Source: Nocardioides sp. (lineage in GTDB: Bacteria; Actinomycetota; Actinomycetes; Propionibacteriales; Nocardioidaceae). From it: a stretch of 64,000 bases of DNA. Of this stretch, positions 35,709-44,043 are shown one piece after another. The number at the start of each line of letters is the position of its first letter. The first letter of the stretch is position 1. The position numbers and the translations under genes were made by a program. The notes below the pieces were generated by a model. That model ran no database searches, was not told where the DNA came from, and was given only the letters and a program-made list of their open reading frames with translations. The stretch spans positions 40,017 to 104,016 of the forward strand of contig NZ_JASLGR010000021.1 of assembly GCF_030150155.1 (NCBI RefSeq). The letters are read 5' to 3'.

Positions 35709-36859
35709 AGTTGTCAGCTCGGAGCGTAACCATCGCAGCTGGCATACTCTGCTTCGCTGGATGCTCCACCACTGCGCCGGCGAGCGACGTCAGTCACTCG
35801 CCGGCCAGTGGCCCTTCTAAATCCGGTAGCCCAAACCTGGCCGACCCACGTCGACCGTTAAAGTTGCCGGAAAGAATGTATTCCCTTGTGCGCCGCATCC
35901 CAGCATCTGCGGGAATCATGGCAGCCATTGGAACCGACGAATCTTATGCGACCTTTACCCAGAAAGCGAACCTACCCGAACTGACTATTTGGCAATCCGG
36001 ACGATCGCACGGCACCGTCGTCACGCATCCAAAAGGCAGCAAGACACGTTGGTTCGGCGACGCCACGCTCACCCAAAAGTGGATGATCTGGACAGAGTTG
36101 ATGGACACAGATGCCTCGGTTCGCAGATGGACGATGTTCGCTTACAATCGAGATACGAAATCGACCTCTGTCCTAGCAAGCGCCCCTCCGTTGTCCGACA
36201 ACGAGGATCCACCCGGCGTTCCCGGTTTCAGCGGTCAGGTCATTGCCGGTGATTCTGTATTTTGGCCAGAGGTCGTCGGGAGAGTCGGGAAGGTCAATTC
36301 CAATCTCTACCGTTGTCAAATCTCAAGATGCAAAGATACCGTCGCATTAGTTGCACGAAATTCGGCCTATCCGAAAAGCACGGGAGATGCCGTCCTATTC
36401 CTCAAGCAGGTAGCCACTTCTAGATACGAGGTCAGGAAGTCCGGGATCGGATCCGATGCCCAGGTGCAGACGGTTGGAGTGGTCGACTTAGCAGAAGGGG
36501 AAGGACTCAATGGCTTCGCCGCAAATTCTGACGGCTATACCGTTGCTTTGGTCAGAAGATCCGGCGGAGCGCGGGTCTGGTCAAGCCGCTTGGGCGAATC
36601 CGGTCAAGACATTTTAGAAGAAGAAAGCGGCATGTTTGGCTACCCAGTTGCTGGCTCGCGATTCACGGCCTGGGCCGAGTCTAGCGGCTTCTCCGCGGAT
36701 GAGGTCGGTGGTTACGTCAGCATCGATGGGCGGGTCTATTCGGTTGGAAATTCTTCCGGCCTATATGGGATCTTCGCAGGCGGCGAACTAATTTCTTGGC
36801 AGGAGGATACATCTGCCGGCCCCGTCGCCGTCCTCGCCAGATTCCGAAGGACGCCATAG
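35705..36859 (+). CDS. Lipoprotein with WD/TolB-like repeats, unknown function
   Basis: A 384-residue exported lipoprotein coupled to the peptidase by a 4-nt overlap (GTGA). Signal peptide ends with FAGC. The mature protein has repeated strands such as WMIWTELMD, SVFWPEVVG, FTAWAESSG and LISWQED, about every 50 residues, which suggests a beta-propeller fold. It contains TTA and AGA codons rare in this genome, so foreign origin is likely. It may be a partner or inhibitor of the peptidase; this is only inference from coupling. Confidence 0.65.
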   Translation: MKLSARSVTIAAGILCFAGCSTTAPASDVSHSPASGPSKSGSPNLADPRRPLKLPERMYSLVRRIPASAGIMAAIGTDESYATFTQKANLPELTIWQSGRSHGTVVTHPKGSKTRWFGDATLTQKWMIWTELMDTDASVRRWTMFAYNRDTKSTSVLASAPPLSDNEDPPGVPGFSGQVIAGDSVFWPEVVGRVGKVNSNLYRCQISRCKDTVALVARNSAYPKSTGDAVLFLKQVATSRYEVRKSGIGSDAQVQTVGVVDLAEGEGLNGFAANSDGYTVALVRRSGGARVWSSRLGESGQDILEEESGMFGYPVAGSRFTAWAESSGFSADEVGGYVSIDGRVYSVGNSSGLYGIFAGGELISWQEDTSAGPVAVLARFRRTP

Positions 36860-37005
36860 CCATAGCATTTTCCGCGGGACCAGCGTCAGATTCAAACAAA
36901 AGGTTCGCCCGTTGGTGTGACGCGATAATGCCTAGCCCACGACGTGATGGGGACCGCGATCCTCCGACTGAGGAGTCACCGGAATTAGGCACGCATCGCT
37001 TTGCC

Positions 37006-37026
37006 GAGAGATGGCCCTGCGCCCCA
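37006..37026 (+). repeat. Right copy of 21-nt direct repeat flanking the ssrA-adjacent region
   Basis: Identical to 32658-32678. It lies 147 nt after the lipoprotein stop and forms the left arm of a hairpin similar to the tmRNA terminator. Sequence outside the 21 nt is related but not identical. Confidence 0.6.
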
Positions 37027-37048
37027 GGCACAGGGCGTAGGGTCATCT
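37009..37048 (+). terminator. Hairpin resembling the tmRNA terminator
   Basis: 16-bp stem, 37009-37024 with 37033-37048, including two G-U pairs and an 8-nt loop. It would end the peptidase-lipoprotein transcript, and could also serve the minus-strand gene ending at 37087. Confidence 0.65.
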
Positions 37049-37086
37049 GGAACGAGGGGCGGCGTCCACTCCCCCACAACGCTGTG

Positions 37087-37305
37087 TCAGCGACGGTGGA
37101 GGGAGGAGGCCAGCCAGGCCACCACGGTGACGACGTACCCTGCCAGCGCCGCGAACAGGACGTAGCGGAAGCTGGCGCCGACCGATCCGACCAGGGCCGT
37201 CACGGCGGCGGCGATCACGACCACCGCCAGCCAGAGCAGGGCGGCGACCAGTACCGCTGCGGCGATGTCGAGGGCCTGTCCCTCGCGCTCGGCACGAGTC
37301 CTCAT
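37087..37305 (-). CDS. Small two-helix membrane protein
   Basis: A 72-residue protein with a charged start (MRTRAEREGQALD) and two hydrophobic segments (residues 13-38 and 46-66). Codon use is typical of the host. No family recognised. GATCAT 6 nt before the ATG may act as a -10 for a leaderless mRNA. Confidence 0.6.
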   Translation of the reverse strand: MRTRAEREGQALDIAAAVLVAALLWLAVVVIAAAVTALVGSVGASFRYVLFAALAGYVVTVVAWLASSLHRR

Positions 37306-37348
37306 GGACCCATGATCACCCCGATCGGCGTCGGCCGACAGCCCTGGT

Positions 37349-38143
37349 TCAGACCGGGTTGGTCTCCCCCGTCAGCGGCGCGAACGGCGTCAGGACGGGG
37401 TACTTCGGCTCGATCCCGTCACCGAGGGAGCGTCCACGGACCCGCCGCGAGATCCACGGCGCCAGGTGCTCGCGTGCCCACTGGGCGTCGGCACGGCGCT
37501 GCTCGCGTCGCGAGAGCGCGGTCAGCGGCTCCAGGTCGGGCGAGGTCAGGTCGTGCGGGACGCCGAGAGCGTCGAGCACGTACATCGCCGCCCGCTGATG
37601 GCCCGCAGGGGAGAGGTGGATCCGGTCGGAGTCCCAGAATCGCGGGTCCATCGACTCGGGCACCCGCCAGTTGTCCACCAGCACCGCACCGTGCCGGTCG
37701 ACGACCTCGCGCAGCAGCTCGTTGAAGATCGCCAGCCGGCCGCGCAGCCGGCCGATCACCCCGGACGTGCCGCCGTTGCCGTGGGTGAAGAGCACGACGG
37801 TCGCGCCCTCGGCCCGGAACCGGGCCACGGTCTCGTCGATCCCGGTGACGATCGCATCGATGTCGACGGTCGGCCTGAAGACGTCGTTGCCGCCGCTCTG
37901 GAAGGTGACCAGGTCGGGCTTCATGGCCAGTGCCGGTTCTACCTGCTCGGCAATGATCTCGGGGGTACGACGTCCACGGATCGCCAGGTTCGCGTACTGG
38001 AATCCCTCGGTCCGGGTCGCCAGCACCTCGGCGACCCGATCGGCCCAGCCTCGGACCCCGTTCGGGCAGCGCGGATCAGGATCGCCGACGCCCTCGGTCC
38101 ACGAGTCACCGAGCGCGACGTAGGAGGTAAATGGCTGCATCAT
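37349..38143 (-). CDS. SGNH/GDSL hydrolase
   Basis: A 264-residue esterase/lipase of the SGNH family. Block I is YVALGDSWTEGVGD (catalytic Ser), block III SGGNDVF, and block V DRIHLSPAGHQ with the catalytic Asp and His. No signal peptide is visible. ATG 38143 is followed directly by another ATG; GAGAGGG lies upstream, while the open frame before it has no such support. It is divergent from a TetR gene with 151 nt between, so that regulator might control it. Substrate unknown. Confidence 0.88.
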   Translation of the reverse strand: MMQPFTSYVALGDSWTEGVGDPDPRCPNGVRGWADRVAEVLATRTEGFQYANLAIRGRRTPEIIAEQVEPALAMKPDLVTFQSGGNDVFRPTVDIDAIVTGIDETVARFRAEGATVVLFTHGNGGTSGVIGRLRGRLAIFNELLREVVDRHGAVLVDNWRVPESMDPRFWDSDRIHLSPAGHQRAAMYVLDALGVPHDLTSPDLEPLTALSRREQRRADAQWAREHLAPWISRRVRGRSLGDGIEPKYPVLTPFAPLTGETNPV

Positions 38144-38294
38144 GACACTGATCCCTCTCGTTCGACGGTCCACGTCGCACGAGTCAGCCGAGGTCGCACC
38201 GGAATTGCGCACCCGCATGCTAAATCGCTGACGGGATCGAGCAACGTACCACCGACGGGCGCTGCCAGCCGCGACCGGGTGTCATGATGCCGCC

Positions 38295-38873
38295 ATGAGC
38301 ACACCCCTGTCCGGCCCGACGCGCGTTCGCGGACGTCCCGTCGAGATCAATCGCGAGCATCTCGCGATGGTGGCGCTGCGCCTGTTCGAGGCCCGCGGCT
38401 TCGACAACGTCAGCGCCGCCGAGATCGCCGCGACCGCCGGGGTGAGCCGCCGCAGCCTCTTCCGCTACTACCCCACCAAGGCGGACCTGGTCTGGGACCG
38501 GTTCGACGAGAGCCTCGCCGTGCTCGAGGAGGCGCTGACCACCGCAGCCGGCGAGCCGCTGGCCGCAGCGACGGAGGCGCTCGGCGTGGTCGCGGACCAG
38601 ACCGTCGTGGTCAGCCAGACCCGGACCCGGCTGATCATCATCGCCGCCCACGACGACCTCTTCTCCTACGGTTCCCCGCGCCTGCAGCGCCAGGCCACCA
38701 TCCTGCGGACCTACCTCCTCGACCGGGGCCTGGAGGCGCTCCAGGCCAGGGTCGCCGGCTCCGCCCTGACCCTGGCCTCCTTCAGCGGCTACCTGCACTG
38801 GGCGACCTCCAGCGCACAGGAGCATCCCTCCGTCGTCGTACGCGAGGCGCTGTCCACCCTCACCCTGTTCTGA
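38295..38873 (+). CDS. TetR-family regulator (MftR-like N-terminus)
   Basis: A 192-residue regulator with the helix-turn-helix VSAAEIAATAGVSRRSLFRYYPTKADLVWDRFDE. This pattern resembles regulators of the mycofactocin type, but no mycofactocin genes are in the window. CATGAT lies 6 nt before the ATG. Divergent to the SGNH hydrolase gene. Confidence 0.85.
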   Translation: MSTPLSGPTRVRGRPVEINREHLAMVALRLFEARGFDNVSAAEIAATAGVSRRSLFRYYPTKADLVWDRFDESLAVLEEALTTAAGEPLAAATEALGVVADQTVVVSQTRTRLIIIAAHDDLFSYGSPRLQRQATILRTYLLDRGLEALQARVAGSALTLASFSGYLHWATSSAQEHPSVVVREALSTLTLF

Positions 38874-38977
38874 CCCGCGCCCGACCCACGTCCGACCCTC
38901 GCGCACGACCGTCACCGCGCCCGCGGCCGGAGTCGTGGGCCTTGGCCTCGACCCCCATCGAACGTAAAGTGCCCCGG

Positions 38978-40399
38978 GTGCTTCGGAACCTGACGCTTGC
39001 CCTCGGACTCGCTCTCGGCCTGGCCGCCGCCACCCCGGCGGCGCACGCCGCCGACACCATCGGTGCGCCCACCCCTCGGGCTGCAGCCCGGACCGCGACC
39101 CCGCCCGCTGCCGGCAACGTGCTGATGCTGGACACCGCCAGCACCCCGTCGCTGACGAAGATCCAGGCCTGGCAGCAGTCCTCGCCGTACAAGGCGATCG
39201 CCGTCTACATCCCGGTCGCACCGGCGTACGACGTGCGCTACGACAAGGTGCAGAGCGAGCTCACCGCCGACTGGGTCCGCCAGGTCCGTGCGGGCGGCTG
39301 GCAGGTGCTGCCGATCTACGTCGGCATGCAGGCACCGTGCTCGAAGTACTCCACGACGTTCTCCGGGGCCGTCGCCACCGCCCGTGCCCAGGGTGCGGCG
39401 ATGGCCTCCGATGCCGCCAACGCCGCCTTCAGCCTGGGGCTGCCGGTCGGGGCGCCGATCACCTACGACCTCGAGGCGTACCCCACCGACAATGCCACCT
39501 GCCGCAACGCGGTCCAGGCGATGCAGGACGGCTGGACCCGACGGCTGCACCAGCTCGGCCGCAACTCCGGCATCTACGGGTCGGTCAGCTCCACGATCAC
39601 CCACATCGTGGCCGCCTCGCAGGTCGACGCCTACGCCAAGCCCGACGCCGTCTGGGTGGCGAAGTGGGACGGCCAGGCCGACACCACCCTCGCCACCGCC
39701 CTGCCGGCCGGCTCCTGGGCCGGGCGACGGATGCACCAGTTCCTCGGCGGCGGGTCCGAGACCTACGGCAACGTGACACTCAACATCGACGCCAGCGCCG
39801 TCCAGCCCAGCGTCTTCACCCTGCCCAAGCCGGACATCACCGCACCGACGCTGGCGGTCCCGGCCGCACGCTCGACCACACGCTCGAAGGCGACCCTGAT
39901 CTGGACGATGCGCGACCCGTCGGGGATCGCCCGCTACCAGGTCCAGATCCGCACCGGGAAGCGCTGGACCTCGCCGGGCGCACTCAAGCGGACCACGAAG
40001 ACCCGCTACCGGGTCCCGGTGCCCGCAGGGGCGACGTCGTGCGCCCGCGTCCGCGGCACCGACAAGGTCGGCAACACCTCGGCCTGGCTCACCACCTGCG
40101 TCTACCGCTGGGGCTACGGCAAGACCTTCCACGGCAAGGGCTGGAAGCGCTCCGGCACGTCGCTCGTGTCGAAGAAGAAGGGCCTCGCCACCGGCCCGAA
40201 GGTCAGCGGCCGGACGATCGCCGTCCTGACCCGCGGCCACGTCAGCGGCCAGATCCTGCTGGGCGGCCACGTGGTCGGCACCTTCACCCGCGGCGGCACC
40301 CACACCGTGACGCTGCCTAGGAGCACCAGCGGGCGCCTCGCGATCCGTCAGACGGGCCGCGGCAAGCTCACGGTCGTGCGCTACATCGCGCTCCCCTGA
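38978..40399 (+). CDS. Secreted DUF1906 (glycoside-hydrolase-like, Rv2525c-type) protein
   Basis: A 473-residue exported protein. Signal peptide at residues 1-24. Residues 45-270 fit the DUF1906 TIM-barrel-like domain (KAIAVYIPVAP, VLPIYVGMQ, PITYDLEAY with possible catalytic Asp/Glu, IYGSVSSTI, VWVAKWDGQ). The C-terminal 200 residues contain two Ig-like or beta-sandwich regions (DITAPTLAVPAARSTTRSKA onward). GTG 38978 is exactly 7 nt after TAAAGT, supporting a leaderless start. It may act on cell-wall glycans; activity of this family is not firmly known. Confidence 0.82.
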   Translation: MLRNLTLALGLALGLAAATPAAHAADTIGAPTPRAAARTATPPAAGNVLMLDTASTPSLTKIQAWQQSSPYKAIAVYIPVAPAYDVRYDKVQSELTADWVRQVRAGGWQVLPIYVGMQAPCSKYSTTFSGAVATARAQGAAMASDAANAAFSLGLPVGAPITYDLEAYPTDNATCRNAVQAMQDGWTRRLHQLGRNSGIYGSVSSTITHIVAASQVDAYAKPDAVWVAKWDGQADTTLATALPAGSWAGRRMHQFLGGGSETYGNVTLNIDASAVQPSVFTLPKPDITAPTLAVPAARSTTRSKATLIWTMRDPSGIARYQVQIRTGKRWTSPGALKRTTKTRYRVPVPAGATSCARVRGTDKVGNTSAWLTTCVYRWGYGKTFHGKGWKRSGTSLVSKKKGLATGPKVSGRTIAVLTRGHVSGQILLGGHVVGTFTRGGTHTVTLPRSTSGRLAIRQTGRGKLTVVRYIALP

Positions 40400-40429
40400 G
40401 CCTGCGAGTGCCCCCGGGTCAGGCGCGGG

Positions 40430-40705
40430 TCAGCCCTTGATCACCTGGAAATAGACGACGTACGTCGCCGTCGGCACGATCACCGCACACAGCAGCCACG
40501 GCGTCAGCAGCGATGCCCGGTTGATCAGGCGGGCCGCACCGATCCCCAGCAGTCCGAAGAGGATCGAGAGCACGAACAGGCCCTGCCGGGAGCCGCCCTG
40601 ATTCTTCGAGGCGACCCCCAGCACGGCCACGGCCAGCGAATGGCCCATCACCACCGAGCAGACCAGCGACGCGAGAACGTACTTGCGAACCTGCTCGATA
40701 TGCAC
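40430..40705 (-). CDS. Small three-helix membrane protein
   Basis: A 91-residue protein (MHIEQVRKYVLASLVCSVVM) with hydrophobic stretches at about 9-31, 42-61 and 66-87. GTG 40705 is 6 nt after TAGGCT, so leaderless. Not recognised. It lies between the convergent DUF1906 gene and the DsbA-like gene. Confidence 0.6.
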   Translation of the reverse strand: MHIEQVRKYVLASLVCSVVMGHSLAVAVLGVASKNQGGSRQGLFVLSILFGLLGIGAARLINRASLLTPWLLCAVIVPTATYVVYFQVIKG

Positions 40706-40725
40706 GCGAGCAGCCTAGGGCTGGC

Positions 40726-41439
40726 TCAGCCGATGGCCTTGATCAGGCTGTTCACCAGGTCGTCGACGGTCCGGCCGGTGAGCTCGGAGCCGTCCAGCAG
40801 CACCGTCGGGGTCGACTGCACTCCGGCCTTGTCGGCAGCCGCGGTGGCCTCGTTGGCCCACTTGGTCGCGCTGCTGCTGAGCGCGGCCTCGATGTCGGCC
40901 TTGCTGCCGCCGGCCTGGACGGCCAGGTCGACCAGCTCGGACTGGCTCAGGTACGGGCCACTCTCCGCGGGCTGGTTCTCGTAGGCGAGGTCGTGGAACT
41001 TCTTGGCGACCGCCGCGGTGCTGTCGTGGGCGAGCGCCTGGAAGACCTCGAGCGACTGCTGGGAGTAGTCATACGGGAGCAGCTTGAACGGCCGGTAGGT
41101 CACCTGGACCTTGCCGGCGTCGGCCAGTGCTGTGAGCTTGTCCCGGCTGACCTTCTCCAGCTCACCGCAGTACGGGCAGAGGAAGTCCTCGTAGATGATC
41201 ACCTTGTGCGCGGCGGAGTCAGGGCCGATCGTGACACTGCCCACCGAGGCCGCTGCAGCGGAGTCCTTCGGCGAGGAGCTGGTCATCTTGCTGATCGCGA
41301 ACCCGCCGCCGACGATGGCCAGCATCACCAGGACCACCGCGGCCACCATCAGGGTGTTCCGCTTGCGTTCGGCGCGCTGCTGTTGCGCGCGCTCCGCCTT
41401 CAGCCGGGCTGAACGCTCCTGGGGGCTCTCTTTGGCCAT
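40726..41439 (-). CDS. DsbA-like thioredoxin-fold membrane-anchored oxidoreductase
   Basis: A 237-residue protein: basic cytoplasmic N-terminus rich in Arg/Lys/Gln, one membrane helix (about residues 31-50), then an extracytoplasmic thioredoxin fold with the active site FLCPYCGELEKV and the cis-Pro loop GVQSTPTVLLDG. It should form or shuffle disulfides in exported proteins. The ATG overlaps the stop of the MauE-like gene (TGATG), so they are made together. This pair is common in actinobacteria, where the membrane protein may recycle or partner the DsbA-like protein. Confidence 0.9.
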   Translation of the reverse strand: MAKESPQERSARLKAERAQQQRAERKRNTLMVAAVVLVMLAIVGGGFAISKMTSSSPKDSAAAASVGSVTIGPDSAAHKVIIYEDFLCPYCGELEKVSRDKLTALADAGKVQVTYRPFKLLPYDYSQQSLEVFQALAHDSTAAVAKKFHDLAYENQPAESGPYLSQSELVDLAVQAGGSKADIEAALSSSATKWANEATAAADKAGVQSTPTVLLDGSELTGRTVDDLVNSLIKAIG

Positions 41440-41951
41440 CACAACTCCTCGTCGATGTTGATGCTGCTTCGGAAGAGGAGTCGGTCCAGTGACCACCTCC
41501 GGTTCCCGAAGAAGATGATGAAGATCGAAAGCAGCCCCAGCGCCACGTCACGGGCGATCTCCCAGGGGTACTTGCTCGCCGCGTTCGGGTCCACCCCACC
41601 GCCGCCGAAGCAGCCGCAGTCGATCAGGATCCCGCGCGCCCACACCGAGGAGATCCCGATGATGAAGGCGATGAAGAGCAGCAGGCTGATCGCGCCGGTC
41701 AGGCGGGTGAGGAGGCCGAGCACCAGAGCGACGCCGACGACGATCTCCAGGATCGGCAGGGTGTGGCCGACCACGGTGGCCGCGCCCGACGGAAGGATCT
41801 CGTAGGCACGCACGGCCAGCACAGCGGCGTACGGGTTGGAGATCTTGTCCATCCCCGCCCAGATCCACACCCCACCGGTGATCAGACGGGCCACGACGGC
41901 GAGCCAGCCCAGGATCGTGCGCTCCTGCGCGACAACGGCTGCCTCGTTCAC
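41439..41951 (-). CDS. MauE/DoxX-family membrane protein
   Basis: A 170-residue membrane protein with four helices. After the third helix the motif ILIDCGCFGGGG gives a Cys-x-Cys pair at the membrane face, typical of MauE-like proteins that handle thiols in actinobacteria. GTG 41951 lies 6 nt after TAGGCT (leaderless). It is coupled to the DsbA-like gene downstream, suggesting a redox partnership similar to DsbB with DsbA; this role is inferred. Confidence 0.85.
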   Translation of the reverse strand: MNEAAVVAQERTILGWLAVVARLITGGVWIWAGMDKISNPYAAVLAVRAYEILPSGAATVVGHTLPILEIVVGVALVLGLLTRLTGAISLLLFIAFIIGISSVWARGILIDCGCFGGGGVDPNAASKYPWEIARDVALGLLSIFIIFFGNRRWSLDRLLFRSSINIDEEL

Positions 41952-42015
41952 AGCGTCAGCCTAGGGTGTGCTTCTGGGGAACGCCTGAGAACCGACCAAC
42001 GGTATGGTGCCACGT

Positions 42016-42642
42016 GTGACCTCGAACGACCGCACCGACAGGCTTGTGTGGATCGACTGCGAGATGACCGGACTCTCTCTGACCGCCGATGCGCTGGTCG
42101 AGATCGCCGCTCTCGTGACCGATTCCGAACTCAACGTCTTGGGTGAGGGGGTGGACGTCATCATCAAGCCCCCGGCCGAGGCGCTGGAGCAGATGGACGA
42201 CTTCGTCCGCGACATGCACACCAAGTCGGGCCTGCTCACCGAGCTCGACGCCGGGGTCACCCTCGCCGAGGCCCAGGAGACCGTGCTGGCCTACCTGCGC
42301 GAGCACTGCGACACCGACAGCCGTCCCCCGCTGGCCGGCAACACGGTCGGCACCGACCGCAACTTCATCGCCCGGGACCTGCCCGACCTGGAGTCGTTCC
42401 TGCACTACCGGATCATCGACGTCTCCTCGATCAAGGAGCTCTCCCGCCGCTGGTACCCGCGGGCGTACTTCGCCTCGCCGACCAAGAAGGGCAACCACCG
42501 CGCCCTGGCCGACATCCAGGAGTCGATCGAGGAGCTGCGCTACTACCGCGACGCCGTCTTCGTCCCGCAGCCCGGCCCGAGCTCGGACGCGGCCAAGAAG
42601 ATCGCCAAGCAGCACGGCGGATCGATCACCGGAATCGCCTGA
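42016..42642 (+). CDS. orn: Oligoribonuclease
   Basis: DEDDh 3'-5' exonuclease that degrades 2-5-mer RNAs, including pGpG. The 208-residue protein has the four acidic residues and His in WIDCEMTGLSL, the GNTVGTDRNF region and KGNHRALADIQESIEEL. I prefer GTG 42016 because TATGGT (42003-42008) lies 7 nt upstream; an ATG at 42004 would be inside that box and has no ribosome binding site. It is upstream of tRNA-His. Confidence 0.95.
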   Translation: MTSNDRTDRLVWIDCEMTGLSLTADALVEIAALVTDSELNVLGEGVDVIIKPPAEALEQMDDFVRDMHTKSGLLTELDAGVTLAEAQETVLAYLREHCDTDSRPPLAGNTVGTDRNFIARDLPDLESFLHYRIIDVSSIKELSRRWYPRAYFASPTKKGNHRALADIQESIEELRYYRDAVFVPQPGPSSDAAKKIAKQHGGSITGIA

Positions 42643-42679
42643 GATCGACACCGATTAGAGCTCGAGCACGGGTTTCCCC

Positions 42680-42685
42680 TATGCT
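42680..42685 (+). promoter_or_regulatory. Possible -10 box of tRNA-His
   Basis: TATGCT lies about 36 nt upstream of the mature tRNA end, in the 78-nt gap after orn. A clear -35 was not assigned. Confidence 0.3.
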
Positions 42686-42721
42686 CCTTCTCGGTCCTGA
42701 ACGACACGTTCGGGACTCATG

Positions 42722-42797
42722 GTGGGTGTAGCTCAGTTGGTAGAGCCCCGGCTTGTGGTGCCGGTTGTCGCGGGTTCAAGTCCCGTCATCCACCCCA
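42722..42797 (+). tRNA. tRNA-His (anticodon GTG), CCA encoded
   Basis: Acceptor GTGGGTG/CATCCAC, D arm GCTC...GAGC, anticodon stem CCGGC/GCCGG with loop TTGTGGT giving GTG, T loop TTCAAGT, discriminator C followed by encoded CCA at 42795-42797. A G at 42721 supplies the G-1 of tRNA-His. Confidence 0.96.
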
Positions 42798-42801
42798 CTG
42801 C

Positions 42802-42832
42802 GAAGGCGCAGATCCTCAGGATCTGCGCCTTC
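42802..42832. terminator. Hairpin terminator after tRNA-His
   Basis: Perfect 14-bp stem GAAGGCGCAGATCC / GGATCTGCGCCTTC with a TCA loop, followed by TGCGTTTC. The stop codon of the opposite-strand membrane protein lies in the loop, so the hairpin may serve both directions. Confidence 0.85.
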
Positions 42833-43622
42833 TGCGTTTCCTGACCCGGTCGGCCTCGAAGATCAGCAGCGCCACCGCGACCGGGACGGTGGCCGGCAGC
42901 GAGTCGACCACCAGGAAGAGCAGGTCGAACAGGGCCGACAGAGCCAGCACGACCACGGCGCCGACCCAGCGGGCGGGCCAGGCCGGGCGGGTCGCCTCGG
43001 CCAGCACGCAGCCGAGCACCGCGGCGACGAAGAGATCGCCGTACCCGATCAGCGCATGGCCAAAGACGGCCACCTGGAAGTGCGGCAGGCTGGCACCGGC
43101 TCCGGCGGCGTTGAGGGTCTGGTTGGGCCCCTCCAGCAGGTGGCCGAAGACGAGGATGGCGTCCAGCACGGCCATCGCGACCAGCGCCACCCGCAGCACC
43201 ACCGACGGGGCGAGCTGAGCCAGGTACGACGCCAGCGTCGAGGCACTCAGCGCGGTCAGCGCCACAGCCGCCCCCTGCGCGGCGAGCCCCTCCCCCGCCC
43301 AGGCCACCGCGAGCAGGCCTGCCGCAGCCGCCAGCCCGACGACGAGCGACACGGCCCTGCCACGCGGCCGCAACGCCGCCCCCAGGGCCACCGCGGCCAG
43401 GATCGGCACCCCGATCGCCGCCACCCAGGCATAGACCTGCGCCAGCGACGGTACGGCGGCCAGGATCGCGATCGTGCCGCCGAGGGAGACCGGGAGGAGC
43501 GCCCAGGCCCAGGCACTGCTGCGCAGCCCTCGCAGCGCCGCCGGGAGGATCGGACGCAGGCCGACGACCAGCGCGGCCTGCACGGAGATCAGCACGGCAT
43601 CGGAGGGCCAGAACGGAAGCAC
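42816..43622 (-). CDS. Nine-helix membrane protein with presenilin/signal-peptide-peptidase-like GxGD and PAxxP motifs
   Basis: A 268-residue polytopic protein with about nine hydrophobic segments. Segment 6 carries an Asp (AVLDAILVFGH, residue 154), segment 7 the motif IGYGDLFVAAVLG (GxGD at 193-196), and the last segment begins LPATVPVAVALL (243-247). Order and spacing match the intramembrane aspartyl proteases of family A22 (presenilin, signal peptide peptidase), where YD, GxGD and PAL lie in helices 6, 7 and 9. GTG 43622 is used: TACGCT lies 5 nt upstream, and the longer frame reads through the tRNA-Lys terminator. Function is inferred from motifs only. Confidence 0.6.
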   Translation of the reverse strand: MLPFWPSDAVLISVQAALVVGLRPILPAALRGLRSSAWAWALLPVSLGGTIAILAAVPSLAQVYAWVAAIGVPILAAVALGAALRPRGRAVSLVVGLAAAAGLLAVAWAGEGLAAQGAAVALTALSASTLASYLAQLAPSVVLRVALVAMAVLDAILVFGHLLEGPNQTLNAAGAGASLPHFQVAVFGHALIGYGDLFVAAVLGCVLAEATRPAWPARWVGAVVVLALSALFDLLFLVVDSLPATVPVAVALLIFEADRVRKRRRRRS

Positions 43623-43647
43623 ACTGCAGCGTAGCCAGGGAGACAGA

Positions 43648-43683
43648 AAGGGCCTGACCCGCATCTCTGCTGGTCAGGCCCTT
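43648..43683 (-). terminator. Hairpin terminator after tRNA-Lys
   Basis: 12-bp stem AAGGGCCTGACC / GGTCAGGCCCTT (43648-43659 with 43672-43683), 6 nt past the tRNA-Lys 3' end on the minus strand. Confidence 0.8.
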
Positions 43684-43688
43684 GCCTG

Positions 43689-43761
<73 letters not shown>

Positions 43762-44043
43762 TCTGTCTCTCGGCTTTGGCCTCTCGGCCGCGCCTTTCGA
43801 CATAGAGAACATTACATGCGCCCCACCGGGCACTCAAATCGGGGCGACACCTCGGGGCCCCAGGACCCTCCTTCACGCTCAGCGGGGCCATCCGGCCCCC
43901 GGCGACGAGGATCCGCTGTTGCCGTTCTGTGGAGAACGAGTGGATCGGGCATAACCCCGAGGGCGTTCGCCCGTTGGAGAGATGTCCACTGCCACGCCTC
44001 GGGGGGTGTGTGGCGTCCCATTGCTTGTCACAGGAGTGCTCCG
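43762..44043 (+). other. Leader region of the secreted-protein/sortase operon, 282 nt
   Basis: This noncoding stretch holds upstream sequences of tRNA-Lys (minus) and the 5' leader of the secreted protein gene (plus). A hairpin with arms GCCAC/GTGGC lies about 60 nt before the TTG start, and AGGAG is 8 nt before it. I do not recognise a known riboswitch class. Confidence 0.35.

Noticed and set aside
43762..44043. Riboswitch upstream of the sortase operon, including a cyclic di-AMP type
   Set aside because: The conserved cores I know for such riboswitches are not present; only a modest hairpin is seen.
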